A stretch of DNA of 64,000 bases from Alopecurus myosuroides (GCA_028641055.1 CM054057.1:329622482-329686481); one strand, 5' to 3'; shown: positions 24,401 to 34,217, counted from the first letter of the stretch. Translations and numbers: made by a program. The notes: a model not told the origin generated them from the letters alone.

Positions 24401-26610
24401 AGGAGACAGAGGTGGAGTCCCAGGGTCTCGAGCAGATAATCAACCGGGTGGGCTTTATCGACGCCGAGTAGAATAGCGCGTTCCTTGGCAACGAGACTTG
24501 GAACGGCCTGGCTTTGGGAAAGCTGGACCACTAGCGCATCGACTGGAACAAGGCGGACCTAGGCTACTATCCCATGACCATCTCGTCCGCCACCAGCACG
24601 CTTGCCGCGAAGCTGTTCGTCCACCGCAAGGCTGCAGAGGATCTGGAGCAAACTTATGTGGTAAGTTTTGCTTTGCCTGTTCCGAGTTGCGCTTCTCTTC
24701 TCTTCTATTCTTCTTCTTCTTCTTATCCACCACCCAGTCCCCGAGATTCGGGACGAGTAGGCGGCTACTCGACCGAGTTGCCGTCTTCTCGAGTCAAATC
24801 TTCAGAACATTGTCTAACTCCTTTTCTTTCTGCTTCTCAGAATAGCCTTTTGAAGAGAACGACCCTTTATCGGACCCTGCTCTGGAATCCCAGCATTGCA
24901 AAAAGGCGCCTGGAGGCCCTAGAAGCTGAACGCAAAAGCGATGCTGTGACCGAGAAGGAGGCCGTAGCTCGTACCATTCAGCTCTCCGAGCTCGAGAGTA
25001 AGCTTCTAGCTACCCGGTTCATGCGTTTTGTGTTTACGACCGTTTTTGCTTTCTACTCTAGCTCCTTGCACTCTGCAGGCAAGATCAAGACGCTGACAGA
25101 GGAGCACCAGCACTGTCACGTATTTGTTGAAAACGCCGAAACTGCCATCAAGAAGTTGGAAGGTGAGTTGTCGCCTTCTCGGCTTGTTCTCCTCCTTCTT
25201 CTCTGCTATCTGCTGACCATTCCCTTCTCCTCCGCAGAAGATTACAAGAAATTTCGTGAAGAGCATCTCGACTGCGTGCAACCCGCCGAGTTGCAGCAGC
25301 AATTGGCAAACCAGGCCGTCGAGCTCAAGAGCCAACACACCACCGAGCTGGAGCCGCTGCAGGTCCAGTTAAGGACTGCCCTTCAGGATGTCATAGACAT
25401 ATCCGTCGAGAAGGACAAGTTGGAGGCAGCCGCCAAGGCTAAGGAACGGGCCCTTGAGCTGGAGTGCGAGACGCTGAAGAAAAGCAACTCGGATCTCATG
25501 CTCCAACTGGCCCAGTTCCGGAAGGTTGAAGAGCGGCACGCTGCAGATGAGGAGTCTTGGAAAAGGAAACTTGAGTCGCTACTCTGCGACCTGAACAGTA
25601 AGTTTTCGCATCTCTGCGCCTCCCTGTTTCCTCCTTCTTCTCTGCTGACTGTTTTGCATCTCTTTGCTGCTTTCTTTTCTAATCTTTTTCTGATAGCATT
25701 TTCAGAAATCTTCCCCGATCTCTGCTCAGCCAGCAAACCTGCCCTGTCAAAGGCCCAAGATATTCGAGTAGAGAAGGGGCTGCCCATGGACACCAAGGCT
25801 TCCATTGAAGACAGCTTCACGAACATGCAGAGTCAGCTTCAGCGCCTTAGGGGCTTGGGCACGGACTTAACGTCTGTTGCCTTCAGACTTCATGCATTGT
25901 TCTGGCCCCGGGATCCCTTGCCCTCAACTATCCGCGCGCTTGCCGAGAAGCTGAATGGCGTCAAGGCCGAGCTGAAGAAGTGGCGAGCATCCGGAGCTCG
26001 GGCAGGCGCGGACATGCTGCTCCTCTTCATCTGCAGCTGGTATGAGAATCTTAATCTCAATACCATCCTCGAGATGCACCGCGATTCCAAGTGGGAGAAG
26101 GATCCCGAGTGCGTGGCTCGCCGCCAGGCAGTCGCGTGGGAGATCGCCTCCTACGCGGATACTGCGCGCTACATCGAAGGCCTCACCGAGCCCGACACGG
26201 ATGTGGAAGGCGAGGGCGACGACGAGGATGAAGACGATGACGAGGAAGCCACTGTGTCAGACGGGCTGAGCTTCTTCGCCAGCACCGATGAGAAGTCCGA
26301 GAAGGGCAAGGGCGCGGCCGTCGCGAATAGCGACGATGAAGCCGAAAGCGAGAAGATGACCATCGACACCGCGGCCCTTGAGTTCGGCACTTCATCAGGC
26401 GCAGCCCTCGACGACACGGCGCTACTCCGCGCTCAGTCCACGGCCTCTACTTCGGCGACGGACCCCATCTCGGTGGCTACAGCCACTTCTGATCAGGCTG
26501 CCACCAACCCAGAAGCGGATGTCGCCAACCCGGAAGCTGACGCTGCCAAGGCCACCCCCGAAGCTGATGCCGCCAAGGCCAACACTGAAAATGCTGCTAC
26601 CTCCACCTGA
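21477..26610 (+). CDS. Spliced antisense gene of the Tat-type element, Transposase_28-like, with breaks
   Basis: The gene runs against the element. Proposed exons are 21477-22385, 22696-22880, 22967-23153, 23274-24660, 24841-24997, 25079-25162, 25238-25597 and 25706-26610, all with GT..AG borders and pyrimidine-rich acceptors. Exon 1 (303 codons) holds the conserved domain: HFARGFGLPASDFFRGFLDH, HHLPPNAMVMLAYHAVVCE and PTPMTWARYFF fit Transposase_28 (putative gypsy-type transposon, function unknown). Exon 4 is Lys/Ala/Glu-repeat rich. Exons 5-8 encode a long coiled coil, a conserved C-terminal part and an acidic, Ala-rich tail. Breaks are an apparent one-base shift in exon 2 (22800-22825) and in-frame TAGs at 24469-24471 and 24532-24534. 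Phases of exons 3 to 8 agree. The family is known as antisense ORFs in Tat elements; its role is unknown. Confidence 0.65.
22471..22660 (+). repeat. 60-bp tandem repeats in intron 1 of the antisense gene
   Basis: GCCGAGTAGGACACTT-type units start at 22471, 22532 and 22592 (60-61-bp period), with a partial fourth. Each is followed by GGCTTCATGTGCTTT(A/G)TGTTTGCA-like sequence. Confidence 0.8.
23940..24069 (+). repeat. Lys-Ala-Glu short repeats in exon 4 of the antisense gene
   Basis: Repeats of GCCGAGAAGAAGGCT and variants encode about eight AEKKA or AEKPA units. They are probably a flexible, highly charged linker. Confidence 0.8.
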
Positions 26611-27276
26611 TTATGTCCTGCAACACTTATGCTCGAAATTTTTATCAAATCCCCGGAATGCCGGGTGCAGATGTACTGAACTATTTATCTTCCCGTTGCT
26701 ACTCAGTTTTATTTCACTTGAAGTTTTTATACTTAGTAATTTGAGCAGCTTTGGCTTGATGCCGGGTTGCGTTATCATGCGAGTCCCCGAGTTGCATTTT
26801 TCATCCACCCTTCCTTTTCGTCTCAGCTCTTACCTGCAACTTGTTGCTTTTTTGGTATTCGAGTCACAAGAGTTCAAAGTTGAGGTTTCAAATACTTAGC
26901 CACTAGGAAACAGTCATAGTAACGCTACCCACCACATAGCCGAAAAAGATAACAACAGACAGTAAAAAACACTCTATTCGGTTGCCACACGCTTCCTTCC
27001 CTTTGGAATTTTTCATGTGTTCATTGACTCTTTGGCTTGTTCTCTGGCTTGCCATGAAGCCGGTTTGCAGACAGCAGCAGAGTCGCAGACTGTCCGGTGA
27101 GTATAAACACACTACTTTGTATGCTTTTGAAATTCTAAGCGTAGCAACCGAGTAGACACAGAGATAACAGAGTAGAAACACTTAGAGCAATTTTGGACGA
27201 GGGCATTCCCCGAGTTCAATTTCAGATTGCAGAGTAGGAGTTTAACTCAGATAAGAGGGTACATACACACTTTTGC
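26611..27276. other. region between the convergent ends of pol and the antisense gene
   Basis: About 670 bp without a supported frame. It contains further CGAGTAG or GAGTAG words. Two transcription units end towards each other here, so 3' overlaps of the transcripts are possible. Confidence 0.6.
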
Positions 27277-30200
27277 TCATGAATGAAAGCGACGAAGTAG
27301 AGCTACATTCCAAGGGCGTTTGGATTCCTCCCCAGCTTTATCCGGCCTGTTCTTCTGTGCTGGGTGCGCATCTACAAGGTAGTACGCATAATTTTGTAGA
27401 GCCTTGCTCACAATGAACGGCCCTTCCCACGGAGGGGAAAGCTTGTGCATCCCGGCTGTGCGCTGCACGAGCCTAAGGACCATGTCTCCTTCTCGGAAAA
27501 CCCTTGGGTTTACCTTTCGGCTGTGATAACGCCTCAGGTTTTGCTGGTAAACAGCTGAACGTGACAGAGTAAGCTCTCTTGCTTCTTCTAGCAGGTCAAC
27601 GTCATCTTCTCGAGCTTCTCTCGCCTCCGCCTCAGTGTAGAGGGTTACTCGGGGGGAGTCATGCTCTAGGTCGATTGGCAACACGGCTTCAGCCCCGTAA
27701 ACCAAGAAGAATGGTGTGTAGCCGGTTGACCGGTTAGGGGTAGTCCTTAGACTCCACAACACCGCTGGCAACTCGTCTAGCCAACACCCTGGTGTTTTCA
27801 GCAGCGGCTCAACCAGCCTTGGCTTTATGCCTACAAGCAGCATGCCATTTGCTCTTTCCACCTGTCCATTGGACGCGGGATGCGCGACAGACGCGACATC
27901 TAGTCGGATGTGCTTATCTCTGCAGAACCTCACCATGGCTCCCTCAGCAAAGTTAGTGCCGTTATCCGTGATGATGCTGTGCGGATAGCCGTATCTCAGG
28001 ATCACATCCTTCAGGAAGCTCACAATAGTGGCTCCGTCACACTTCCGAATAGGCTTCACTTCAATCCACTTGGTGAATTTGTCAACCATGACCAAGATGT
28101 GTGTCATGTTGCCTCTAGCCGGCTTGAAGGGACCAACCATATCCAAACACCAAACAGCAAATGGCCAAGTGATGGGAATTGTTTTCAGCTCGGAAGCAGG
28201 CATGTGGATCTTACTTGAGAATCTCTGGCAGCCATTGCATTTCCTCACAATATGCTCAGCTTGCTTCAAAGCAGTGAGCCAGAAGAAGCCATGCCGAAAA
28301 GCTTTCTTGACTAGAGCCCGAGAAGAGGCGTGATGCCCGCATTCCCCTTGGTGTATTTCCACCAGAATCTCTTCTCCTTCTTCCGGTTCCACACAGCGCT
28401 GCAGCACGCCAGTGGCACTTCTCTTGTGCAGCACTTCTCTGAAGATAGTGTAGCCCTTGGACCTTCTCTGAATCTGCCTTGCGGTAACTTCATCATTTGG
28501 CAGGGTGCCGTCCTTTAGAAAGGATAATATGGGCATGGCCCAACTCGGCGTCTCCCGTGCGGGAAACACTGGTTCGTCCACTTCCATTGGGACCGCCACT
28601 GTTGCATCTTTTTCTGGGTTGGGGTTGACTCTCTGCAGCCCCGAACGGTTTGCCAGGACTTCCTCAAGGAATGCGACAGTCCCCGAGCTGAGAGGGGCAG
28701 TCCCCGAGTAAGGAGGAGCAGTCCCCGAGTAGAAAGGGGCAGTCCCCGGGTTGCAGGCGCCAGTCCCCGGGATGGAGACTGCAGTCCCCGGGTCTTCTTT
28801 TGCACCTTCCCAGTCAATCTCCATTGGAACTGCTTCCTCATCAGGCAGAGAAGGAACGAAAATGGACTCCGAGTTGGGGGATGGCTTGATGGATGGCTTT
28901 CTCAAATGCTCCAAGGCAATCCCAGCCGGGATGTACTGCCGAGAAGATCCCAACTTGGACAGCTCATCAGCTGCTTCATTCTCTGCTCGGTAGATGTGCT
29001 GGAACTCGCAACCTTCAAAGAATCCTGTCATGGTTTGGACCAAGAAGCGGTATGACGCCATGTTGGCATCCAGAGCATCCCAAGTGCCAGAAACTTGCTG
29101 CACGACTAGATCCGAGTCTCCATAGCATATGATGCGCTGCACACCAACTTCCTTTGCTACCTTCAAGCCGTGTACCACGGCCTCGTACTCTGCAACATTG
29201 TTGGATGCCTTGAAATGGATTTGCAGCACATACTTGAGCTGATCTCGCTTGGGTGACGTAAGCACTACGCCAGCACCAAGGCCTTCCTTCATCTTGGAGC
29301 CATCAAAGTGCATCTTCCAGTAGTTGGATACCGGAGTGGGAGGCTCATATTGTACCTCAGCCCAATCCACCAGGAATTCTGACAGGATCTGAGACTTGAT
29401 GGCTTCTCTTCTCGCATACGCGGGAGCGTACGCGGCCAGCTCGATTGCCCACTTGGCTACTCTGCCACTCGCTTCCTTGTTGCCCATGATATCCGAGATG
29501 GGAGCTGAGCTCACCACTGTGATGGGGTGTTCTTGGAAGTAGTGCTTCAGCTTCTTGGCGCCCAGGTACACACCGTAAGTCATCTTCTGGTAGTGAGGGT
29601 AGTTCTGTTTGGAGCTGGACAGCACCTCACTGAGATAGTATACAGGCCGTTGCACACTCTTGCCTTCCTCTTCCCGTTCTACCACAATTACCACGCTGAC
29701 TACCCGGTTAGTAGCAGCAATATATAGCAGCATTGGCTCCTCGGGTAGCGGACTAGCCAGGATGGGAGCGCTACCCAGCATTGCCTTTAGCTCTTTGAAT
29801 GCCACATCCGCTTGCGGTGTCCAGACGAACTTGTCGCTTTTCTTCATCAATTGATACAAAGGCAGGGCCTTCTCGCCCATTCTGCCCAAGAAACGGCTCA
29901 GAGATGCCAAGCAACCAGTGAATTTTTGCACATCCTTCAGGGATCTCGGCAAAGACATGCTCTCAATACCTTTTATCTTTGAAGGATTGGCCTCAATGCC
30001 CTGACTGGATACCAAGAAGCCGAGTAGCTTGCCAGCCGGGACGCCAAAGGTGCATTTACTCGGGTTCAGCTTCATCTTATACTTGCGCAAGTTAGCGAAA
30101 GTTTCCTCAAGGTCGCTAAGCAGAGTATGTGTTTTATTCGTTTTGATGACAATGTCATCTACGTACACCTGCACATTTTTGCCGAGTTGATCATGCAAGC

Positions 30201-30726
30201 ATTTCTGCATGCATCTCTGATAAGTGGCACCCGCATTCCGCAACCCGAAACACATGACACGATAACAATAAGCCCCGTATGGGGTAATCAAAGCAGTCTT
30301 TATTTGATCAGCAGGATTGAGAGCTATCTGGTGAAAACCAGAGTAGGCATCTATGAAAGACAGCAGTTCACAACCAGCAGTGGAATCGATCACCTGATCG
30401 ATGCGAGGTAGCGGAAAAGGATCCTTTGGGCAGGCCTTGTTCAAGTCGGTGTAGTCGACGCACATACGCCATGCGGTAGCGGCCTTGGGGTCCTCTTTCT
30501 TCTTCTCAACCATGACCGGGTTGGCTAGCCAATCCGGATGCAGCACCTCCATGATGAAATTGCTTATCAACAGCTTGGTGATCTGGTCACCTATGGCCTT
30601 CCTCCTCTCATCTCCGAAACGGCGCATAGCCTGCTTCACTGGTTTGGCGTCATGACGCACATGTAGCGAGTGCTCAACCAACTCCCTCGGGACACCTGGT
30701 AAATCCTCATTGGACCAGGCGAACAC
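27277..30726 (-). CDS. Tat-type element pol: reverse transcriptase, RNase H, integrase
   Basis: This is an intact 1,149-codon frame, and it is open without an ATG up to the TAG at 30768. The reverse transcriptase has the YVDD catalytic motif (about 30150-30165) and LPRIDQVIDSTAG upstream. RNase H begins at MHFDGSK (about 29300) and has YGDSDL and ENEAADELSK. A proline/glycine/threonine linker of six 7-residue repeats lies at 28677-28800. The integrase has an HHCC finger (about 28215-28340), the catalytic WCLDMVGP, TDNGTNF and NGQVERANG motifs (about 27850-28150), and the GPF motif WEGPF near 27420. All catalytic motifs look complete. Same-frame adjacency to gag suggests one polyprotein, now interrupted by one UAG. 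Confidence 0.92.
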   Translation of the reverse strand: MFAWSNEDLPGVPRELVEHSLHVRHDAKPVKQAMRRFGDERRKAIGDQITKLLISNFIMEVLHPDWLANPVMVEKKKEDPKAATAWRMCVDYTDLNKACPKDPFPLPRIDQVIDSTAGCELLSFIDAYSGFHQIALNPADQIKTALITPYGAYCYRVMCFGLRNAGATYQRCMQKCLHDQLGKNVQVYVDDIVIKTNKTHTLLSDLEETFANLRKYKMKLNPSKCTFGVPAGKLLGFLVSSQGIEANPSKIKGIESMSLPRSLKDVQKFTGCLASLSRFLGRMGEKALPLYQLMKKSDKFVWTPQADVAFKELKAMLGSAPILASPLPEEPMLLYIAATNRVVSVVIVVEREEEGKSVQRPVYYLSEVLSSSKQNYPHYQKMTYGVYLGAKKLKHYFQEHPITVVSSAPISDIMGNKEASGRVAKWAIELAAYAPAYARREAIKSQILSEFLVDWAEVQYEPPTPVSNYWKMHFDGSKMKEGLGAGVVLTSPKRDQLKYVLQIHFKASNNVAEYEAVVHGLKVAKEVGVQRIICYGDSDLVVQQVSGTWDALDANMASYRFLVQTMTGFFEGCEFQHIYRAENEAADELSKLGSSRQYIPAGIALEHLRKPSIKPSPNSESIFVPSLPDEEAVPMEIDWEGAKEDPGTAVSIPGTGACNPGTAPFYSGTAPPYSGTAPLSSGTVAFLEEVLANRSGLQRVNPNPEKDATVAVPMEVDEPVFPARETPSWAMPILSFLKDGTLPNDEVTARQIQRRSKGYTIFREVLHKRSATGVLQRCVEPEEGEEILVEIHQGECGHHASSRALVKKAFRHGFFWLTALKQAEHIVRKCNGCQRFSSKIHMPASELKTIPITWPFAVWCLDMVGPFKPARGNMTHILVMVDKFTKWIEVKPIRKCDGATIVSFLKDVILRYGYPHSIITDNGTNFAEGAMVRFCRDKHIRLDVASVAHPASNGQVERANGMLLVGIKPRLVEPLLKTPGCWLDELPAVLWSLRTTPNRSTGYTPFFLVYGAEAVLPIDLEHDSPRVTLYTEAEAREAREDDVDLLEEARELTLSRSAVYQQNLRRYHSRKVNPRVFREGDMVLRLVQRTAGMHKLSPPWEGPFIVSKALQNYAYYLVDAHPAQKNRPDKAGEESKRPWNVALLRRFHS
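28677..28802 (-). repeat. six 21-bp repeats in the pol linker
   Basis: CAGTCCCCG (plus strand) starts at 28677, 28698, 28719, 28740, 28761 and 28782, an exact 21-bp period. It encodes six 7-residue units of the type PGTAPxY between RNase H and integrase. Confidence 0.9.
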
Positions 30727-30765
30727 GTCCCGATTCTCACGGAGGAAGTGGATGAGCTCGCTTTC

Positions 30766-33700
30766 CTATTTCTCCCCCAACCCGGAGCCAATGATGGCAA
30801 CTCGATCGAGAAACTCAGGGTCAACCTGGATCTTCTTCGTCTCCTGAGATGCCTGGAACGCCGTCCCATGCAGGGAACTCGGCATGCCAGGCGCACCAGC
30901 TTGCGCGGATTGCGCCATAGCCACCACCTCGTACATCTTCTTCTTCTCGGCAGCGATCACCATGGATTCCGCCAACTGAGAGCCAGCAGAGGCACACTCC
31001 ATGGACTTCTTGTAATCACCAGTGATGGTAATCATGCCATTGGGACCAGGGATCTTCATCTTCAGATATGCAGCGTGGGTAGAGGCCATGAACTTGCTCA
31101 GAGCGGGCCTGCCGAGTAGGGCATGGTAGGGGCTCTGGTGATCAACCACCTCAAACTGCAGGCTCTCTGTGCGGCAGTTCTTCCTGGTGCCGAATAGCAC
31201 ATCTATCCGTACTCGGCCAATTGGATTGCAAGAGACTCCTGGCACAATGCCATGGAAAGTGGTATTGCTGGGTAGCAGCATGTTCTCGGCCATACCGAGC
31301 TTCTCGAGTGTGTCTCTGTACACAATGTTGATGCTGATGCCGTTGTCGATCAATACCTTGTTGAACCTCACATTCTTCTCGGGACCCAAGAAGGTAGGAT
31401 CCAGCACCAAGGCGTAGCTACCCGGGTTGGGCATCACCTTGGGATGATCTGCTCTGGGCCACGTGATCTCTTGGTTGCACCAATGCATATAGTGAGGAAC
31501 AGCAGGGATCACAGCATTGACCTCCATGGCACGCTTGTGCTGGGATTTCTTGTCGACAGGCTCAGAGGTGAAGATCATGTAGCTCTCATGATGCTCCTGG
31601 TACCGATTGCGGTCTCCGCCACCATTGTTGCCATTGTTGTTGTTACCTTGGTTGTTGTTGTTGTTGTTGTTGCCTCTGTTGTTGTTGCGGTTGTAGTAGT
31701 TGTTGCTGTTGTTGTTGTTGCGGTAGCCATCATTGTTGAAGTAGCAGTTAGCTCCTAAAGCCACCTGGTTCACATTTTCTCTTCTCGGGAAGGCTGGAGG
31801 CCGAGCAGCGGGTGCGCGAGCAGGCTGTACAGCGGCATTCGCAGCTGGCAGAGGAGGAGGAGGAGGCAGGCCCTCGTTCTTGATTTCTTCCCACCAACTG
31901 CACTGCCGAGTAGTGTGGTTGGCGGGTCTTGCGGGATGCCGAGTGTGGAAGCTGCATGGGCCATCCTTCATGTCCTTGAAGACAAAGTTCGGTGCTGGAC
32001 CCGAGTTGCCGCTACCCTGCTGGGAAGCGTTGTACGGCTTCTTGTTGCCTTGGCCCTGATTCTGGTTTTGCCCGTACTGGGCTCCAGCAGTTTTTGGCCT
32101 CTGGCTACTCCCAGCTCCGGTTGCCACATCATTCACCTCCTCAGGATCGTACCGGGTATCAATCCGGTCGCCTCTGCGCTTGTTGCGGAATTCATTGCGC
32201 TTGATGGTGTTGATGTTGTAGTTCCTTCTCGGCTCAGCGGCATCAAGGAGAGGCTGTGTCGGGTCACCGAGTGCGTACTGATCCGCAATCCGGATGGTCT
32301 CAGCAAGAGTACTCGGCATCTCCCTCTGAAGCCTTTGCCACAGCATGCTGCCATGTCTGCAACCCTGCGCAAACCAAGTGATGGCCTGGGCCTCATTCAC
32401 ACCCTCACAGGTGTTCCTCAGAGTACTCCACCGAGTAAGATACTCGCGGTTCGTTTCCTCTTCCTGCTTCCTGCAAGCGGATAGCTGCTGCGGCCTATTC
32501 GGCCTCCGGTAAGTGCTGGTGAAGTTGCTGACGAATGCCTCCGCGAAGTCAAGCCAACAGTTGATGCTGTGCTTGGGCAGGTTGTTGAGCCAGGTTCTTG
32601 CCGGTCCCTCGAGCATCTGCGGGATGTACCGCATAGCCCATCTCCGGTTGCCGCCTGCGATGTGCACGGCTGTGACATAGTCATTGAGCCAATCTTCCGG
32701 CTTGGTGCTGCCATCATAGCACTTGGTCCCCCTGGCGAGCTGGAACTGCTTCACGGATGGCTCCGTCATGATGCGGGGACCAAAGCACTCTGGGCCAGGC
32801 GGCCCCTTGCTCTCGAGTTGCGCGGATAGAGAAATCTGGTCCATCTTATGCATGGCATCACTAGGCTCCAGCACGCGCTCACCCACGCGATCCAGTATGT
32901 CGTAGCCAGCCAACCCCATGGCCGAGTAGCCATCATCATATCTGTCCACCTGCACGACTGCAGGTTGCTCCACCGGGTTGGCGGCTGGCGCGACTGCGCG
33001 CGGCTGCTGCCTCTGCCGAGTAGGCTGAGCAACTGGATGCTGAGAAGGGCCTGGGTGCTCTCCATCTCGGGCCTGGCTTTGAGCTTTATGGGCTTGATAG
33101 CCTGCTCCTGCAACGTTGTGTTTTTGACCGGACTGTCGCGCTACAGCATGCTGTTTTGCAGCGACAGCCGGGTCGTACACCTGCATTTGCCTATCTCTGC
33201 CGGAATGCCCACTCCGCTCCTTCTCGCGACTGGGATGCGGTGACGAGGCCTGATCGTTAGATCTAGCCGCGTGCGAGTGCACCACCTGAGAAGCTCCAGC
33301 ACCCGGGTTGGCTTTCCGGAACTCCTCGTTCTGCCTAGCAGCCTCTAGCACTAGCTCGTTGAGCCTCTCCTGCTGCCTAACGCACGCATCGCCAGCGAGA
33401 TGCGGCAACTCAGCAGCTACAGCCTCTGCAGCTCTAAGGGTTTTGGCGGGGGTGCTGTATCTGGGTCTGGTGGTGGCGGTGTTTTGGCTAGCGGCTTGGC
33501 CAGCAGTTTCACCAACTGCTGCCATCTCGGTGCCTAGGTTGCGGCGCGTAGCGCCTGCCTTGGAAGGCCTCCTCACCACGGGCGTGAAGCCGTGAGCCCG
33601 GTTGTACTCGTTCTGGTCCAGGTTTAGCTCAAGCCTAACCTTATCCAGCTCCGCCTGCTCGGCGAGCAGCGCCTGGCGTTGCTGCTCGAGCTGCGCCCGC

Positions 33701-34077
33701 ATGGTCATGAGCTCGAGCTCGGTGGGAGGCGGCATGCCCATCCGTACGGCGGACGCAGGTATCGTCGGAGTAGTGGAGGGAGGCAGGTTGCAGTCCTTCT
33801 CGTAGGGCTTGTGAGTCTTCCCGCCAGCGCTCGGGCCAGCGAGATCCTCGATGACGCCCGCGGCGGAAGCAGCCGCGCCCTTCCCGGCGTCAGCAGCAGG
33901 GCCGGTCATCATCACCTCCGCGACATCCGCAGAGCGGCCCATCGGCCTCCCGCGTGCCGCGATGACGGCAGGGGGATCCTCCGCGACATGCACCTCCCCG
34001 GGATACTTGCGGTCGATGACGGTGGCGACGTAGACGAGGTGCGCGCCGAAAGAAAGCACCGAGCCGCCCTCCGGCAT
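30766..34077 (-). CDS. Tat-type element gag-protease
   Basis: This is a 1,103-codon frame from the first in-frame ATG after the PBS (34077). The frame stays open upstream to 34368 inside the LTR, but a start there would precede the PBS. An N-terminal proline/alanine-rich region and a Glu/Gln-rich coiled coil (about 33610-33720) come first. The retrotransposon gag core follows at about 32260-32770 (CYDGSTKPEDWLNDYV, WLDFAEAFVSNF). A Cys/His stretch (about 31890-31975) takes the place of a zinc knuckle. An Asn-rich tract (about 31615-31735) is encoded by AAC repeats. The aspartic protease has VLIDNGISIN near 31340 and LLGRPALSKF near 31100. The frame ends in a TAG at 30766-30768, after which pol continues in the same frame. 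Confidence 0.9.
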   Translation of the reverse strand: MPEGGSVLSFGAHLVYVATVIDRKYPGEVHVAEDPPAVIAARGRPMGRSADVAEVMMTGPAADAGKGAAASAAGVIEDLAGPSAGGKTHKPYEKDCNLPPSTTPTIPASAVRMGMPPPTELELMTMRAQLEQQRQALLAEQAELDKVRLELNLDQNEYNRAHGFTPVVRRPSKAGATRRNLGTEMAAVGETAGQAASQNTATTRPRYSTPAKTLRAAEAVAAELPHLAGDACVRQQERLNELVLEAARQNEEFRKANPGAGASQVVHSHAARSNDQASSPHPSREKERSGHSGRDRQMQVYDPAVAAKQHAVARQSGQKHNVAGAGYQAHKAQSQARDGEHPGPSQHPVAQPTRQRQQPRAVAPAANPVEQPAVVQVDRYDDGYSAMGLAGYDILDRVGERVLEPSDAMHKMDQISLSAQLESKGPPGPECFGPRIMTEPSVKQFQLARGTKCYDGSTKPEDWLNDYVTAVHIAGGNRRWAMRYIPQMLEGPARTWLNNLPKHSINCWLDFAEAFVSNFTSTYRRPNRPQQLSACRKQEEETNREYLTRWSTLRNTCEGVNEAQAITWFAQGCRHGSMLWQRLQREMPSTLAETIRIADQYALGDPTQPLLDAAEPRRNYNINTIKRNEFRNKRRGDRIDTRYDPEEVNDVATGAGSSQRPKTAGAQYGQNQNQGQGNKKPYNASQQGSGNSGPAPNFVFKDMKDGPCSFHTRHPARPANHTTRQCSWWEEIKNEGLPPPPPLPAANAAVQPARAPAARPPAFPRRENVNQVALGANCYFNNDGYRNNNNSNNYYNRNNNRGNNNNNNNQGNNNNGNNGGGDRNRYQEHHESYMIFTSEPVDKKSQHKRAMEVNAVIPAVPHYMHWCNQEITWPRADHPKVMPNPGSYALVLDPTFLGPEKNVRFNKVLIDNGISINIVYRDTLEKLGMAENMLLPSNTTFHGIVPGVSCNPIGRVRIDVLFGTRKNCRTESLQFEVVDHQSPYHALLGRPALSKFMASTHAAYLKMKIPGPNGMITITGDYKKSMECASAGSQLAESMVIAAEKKKMYEVVAMAQSAQAGAPGMPSSLHGTAFQASQETKKIQVDPEFLDRVAIIGSGLGEK
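31615..31735 (-). repeat. AAC trinucleotide repeat encoding an Asn-rich tract in gag
   Basis: GTT repeats on the plus strand encode runs of up to seven Asn with interspersed Gly, Arg and Tyr on the minus strand, between the Cys/His stretch and protease. Confidence 0.85.
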
Positions 34078-34217
34078 GGTCCTGCCGCCGAAATCGCCGG
34101 CGTTGTCGGTGACGAAGTCGAAGGAGCCGAATCTGTGGACGAGGCCACAGACCACGCGCTCTCCGGTAGCAGAAATCGATCCCGTCCGAACGGAAACTCC
34201 AGCCAGCACCGCTGATT

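Noticed and set aside
23143..24531. 462-residue minus-strand frame
   Set aside because: Shadow of exon 4 of the antisense gene; low-complexity Leu/Gly sequence with no domain.
30766..30768. Programmed UAG readthrough as an established mechanism here
   Set aside because: The following codons do not match the known strong plant context, and a single recent mutation is equally likely; it is kept only as a question for comparison.
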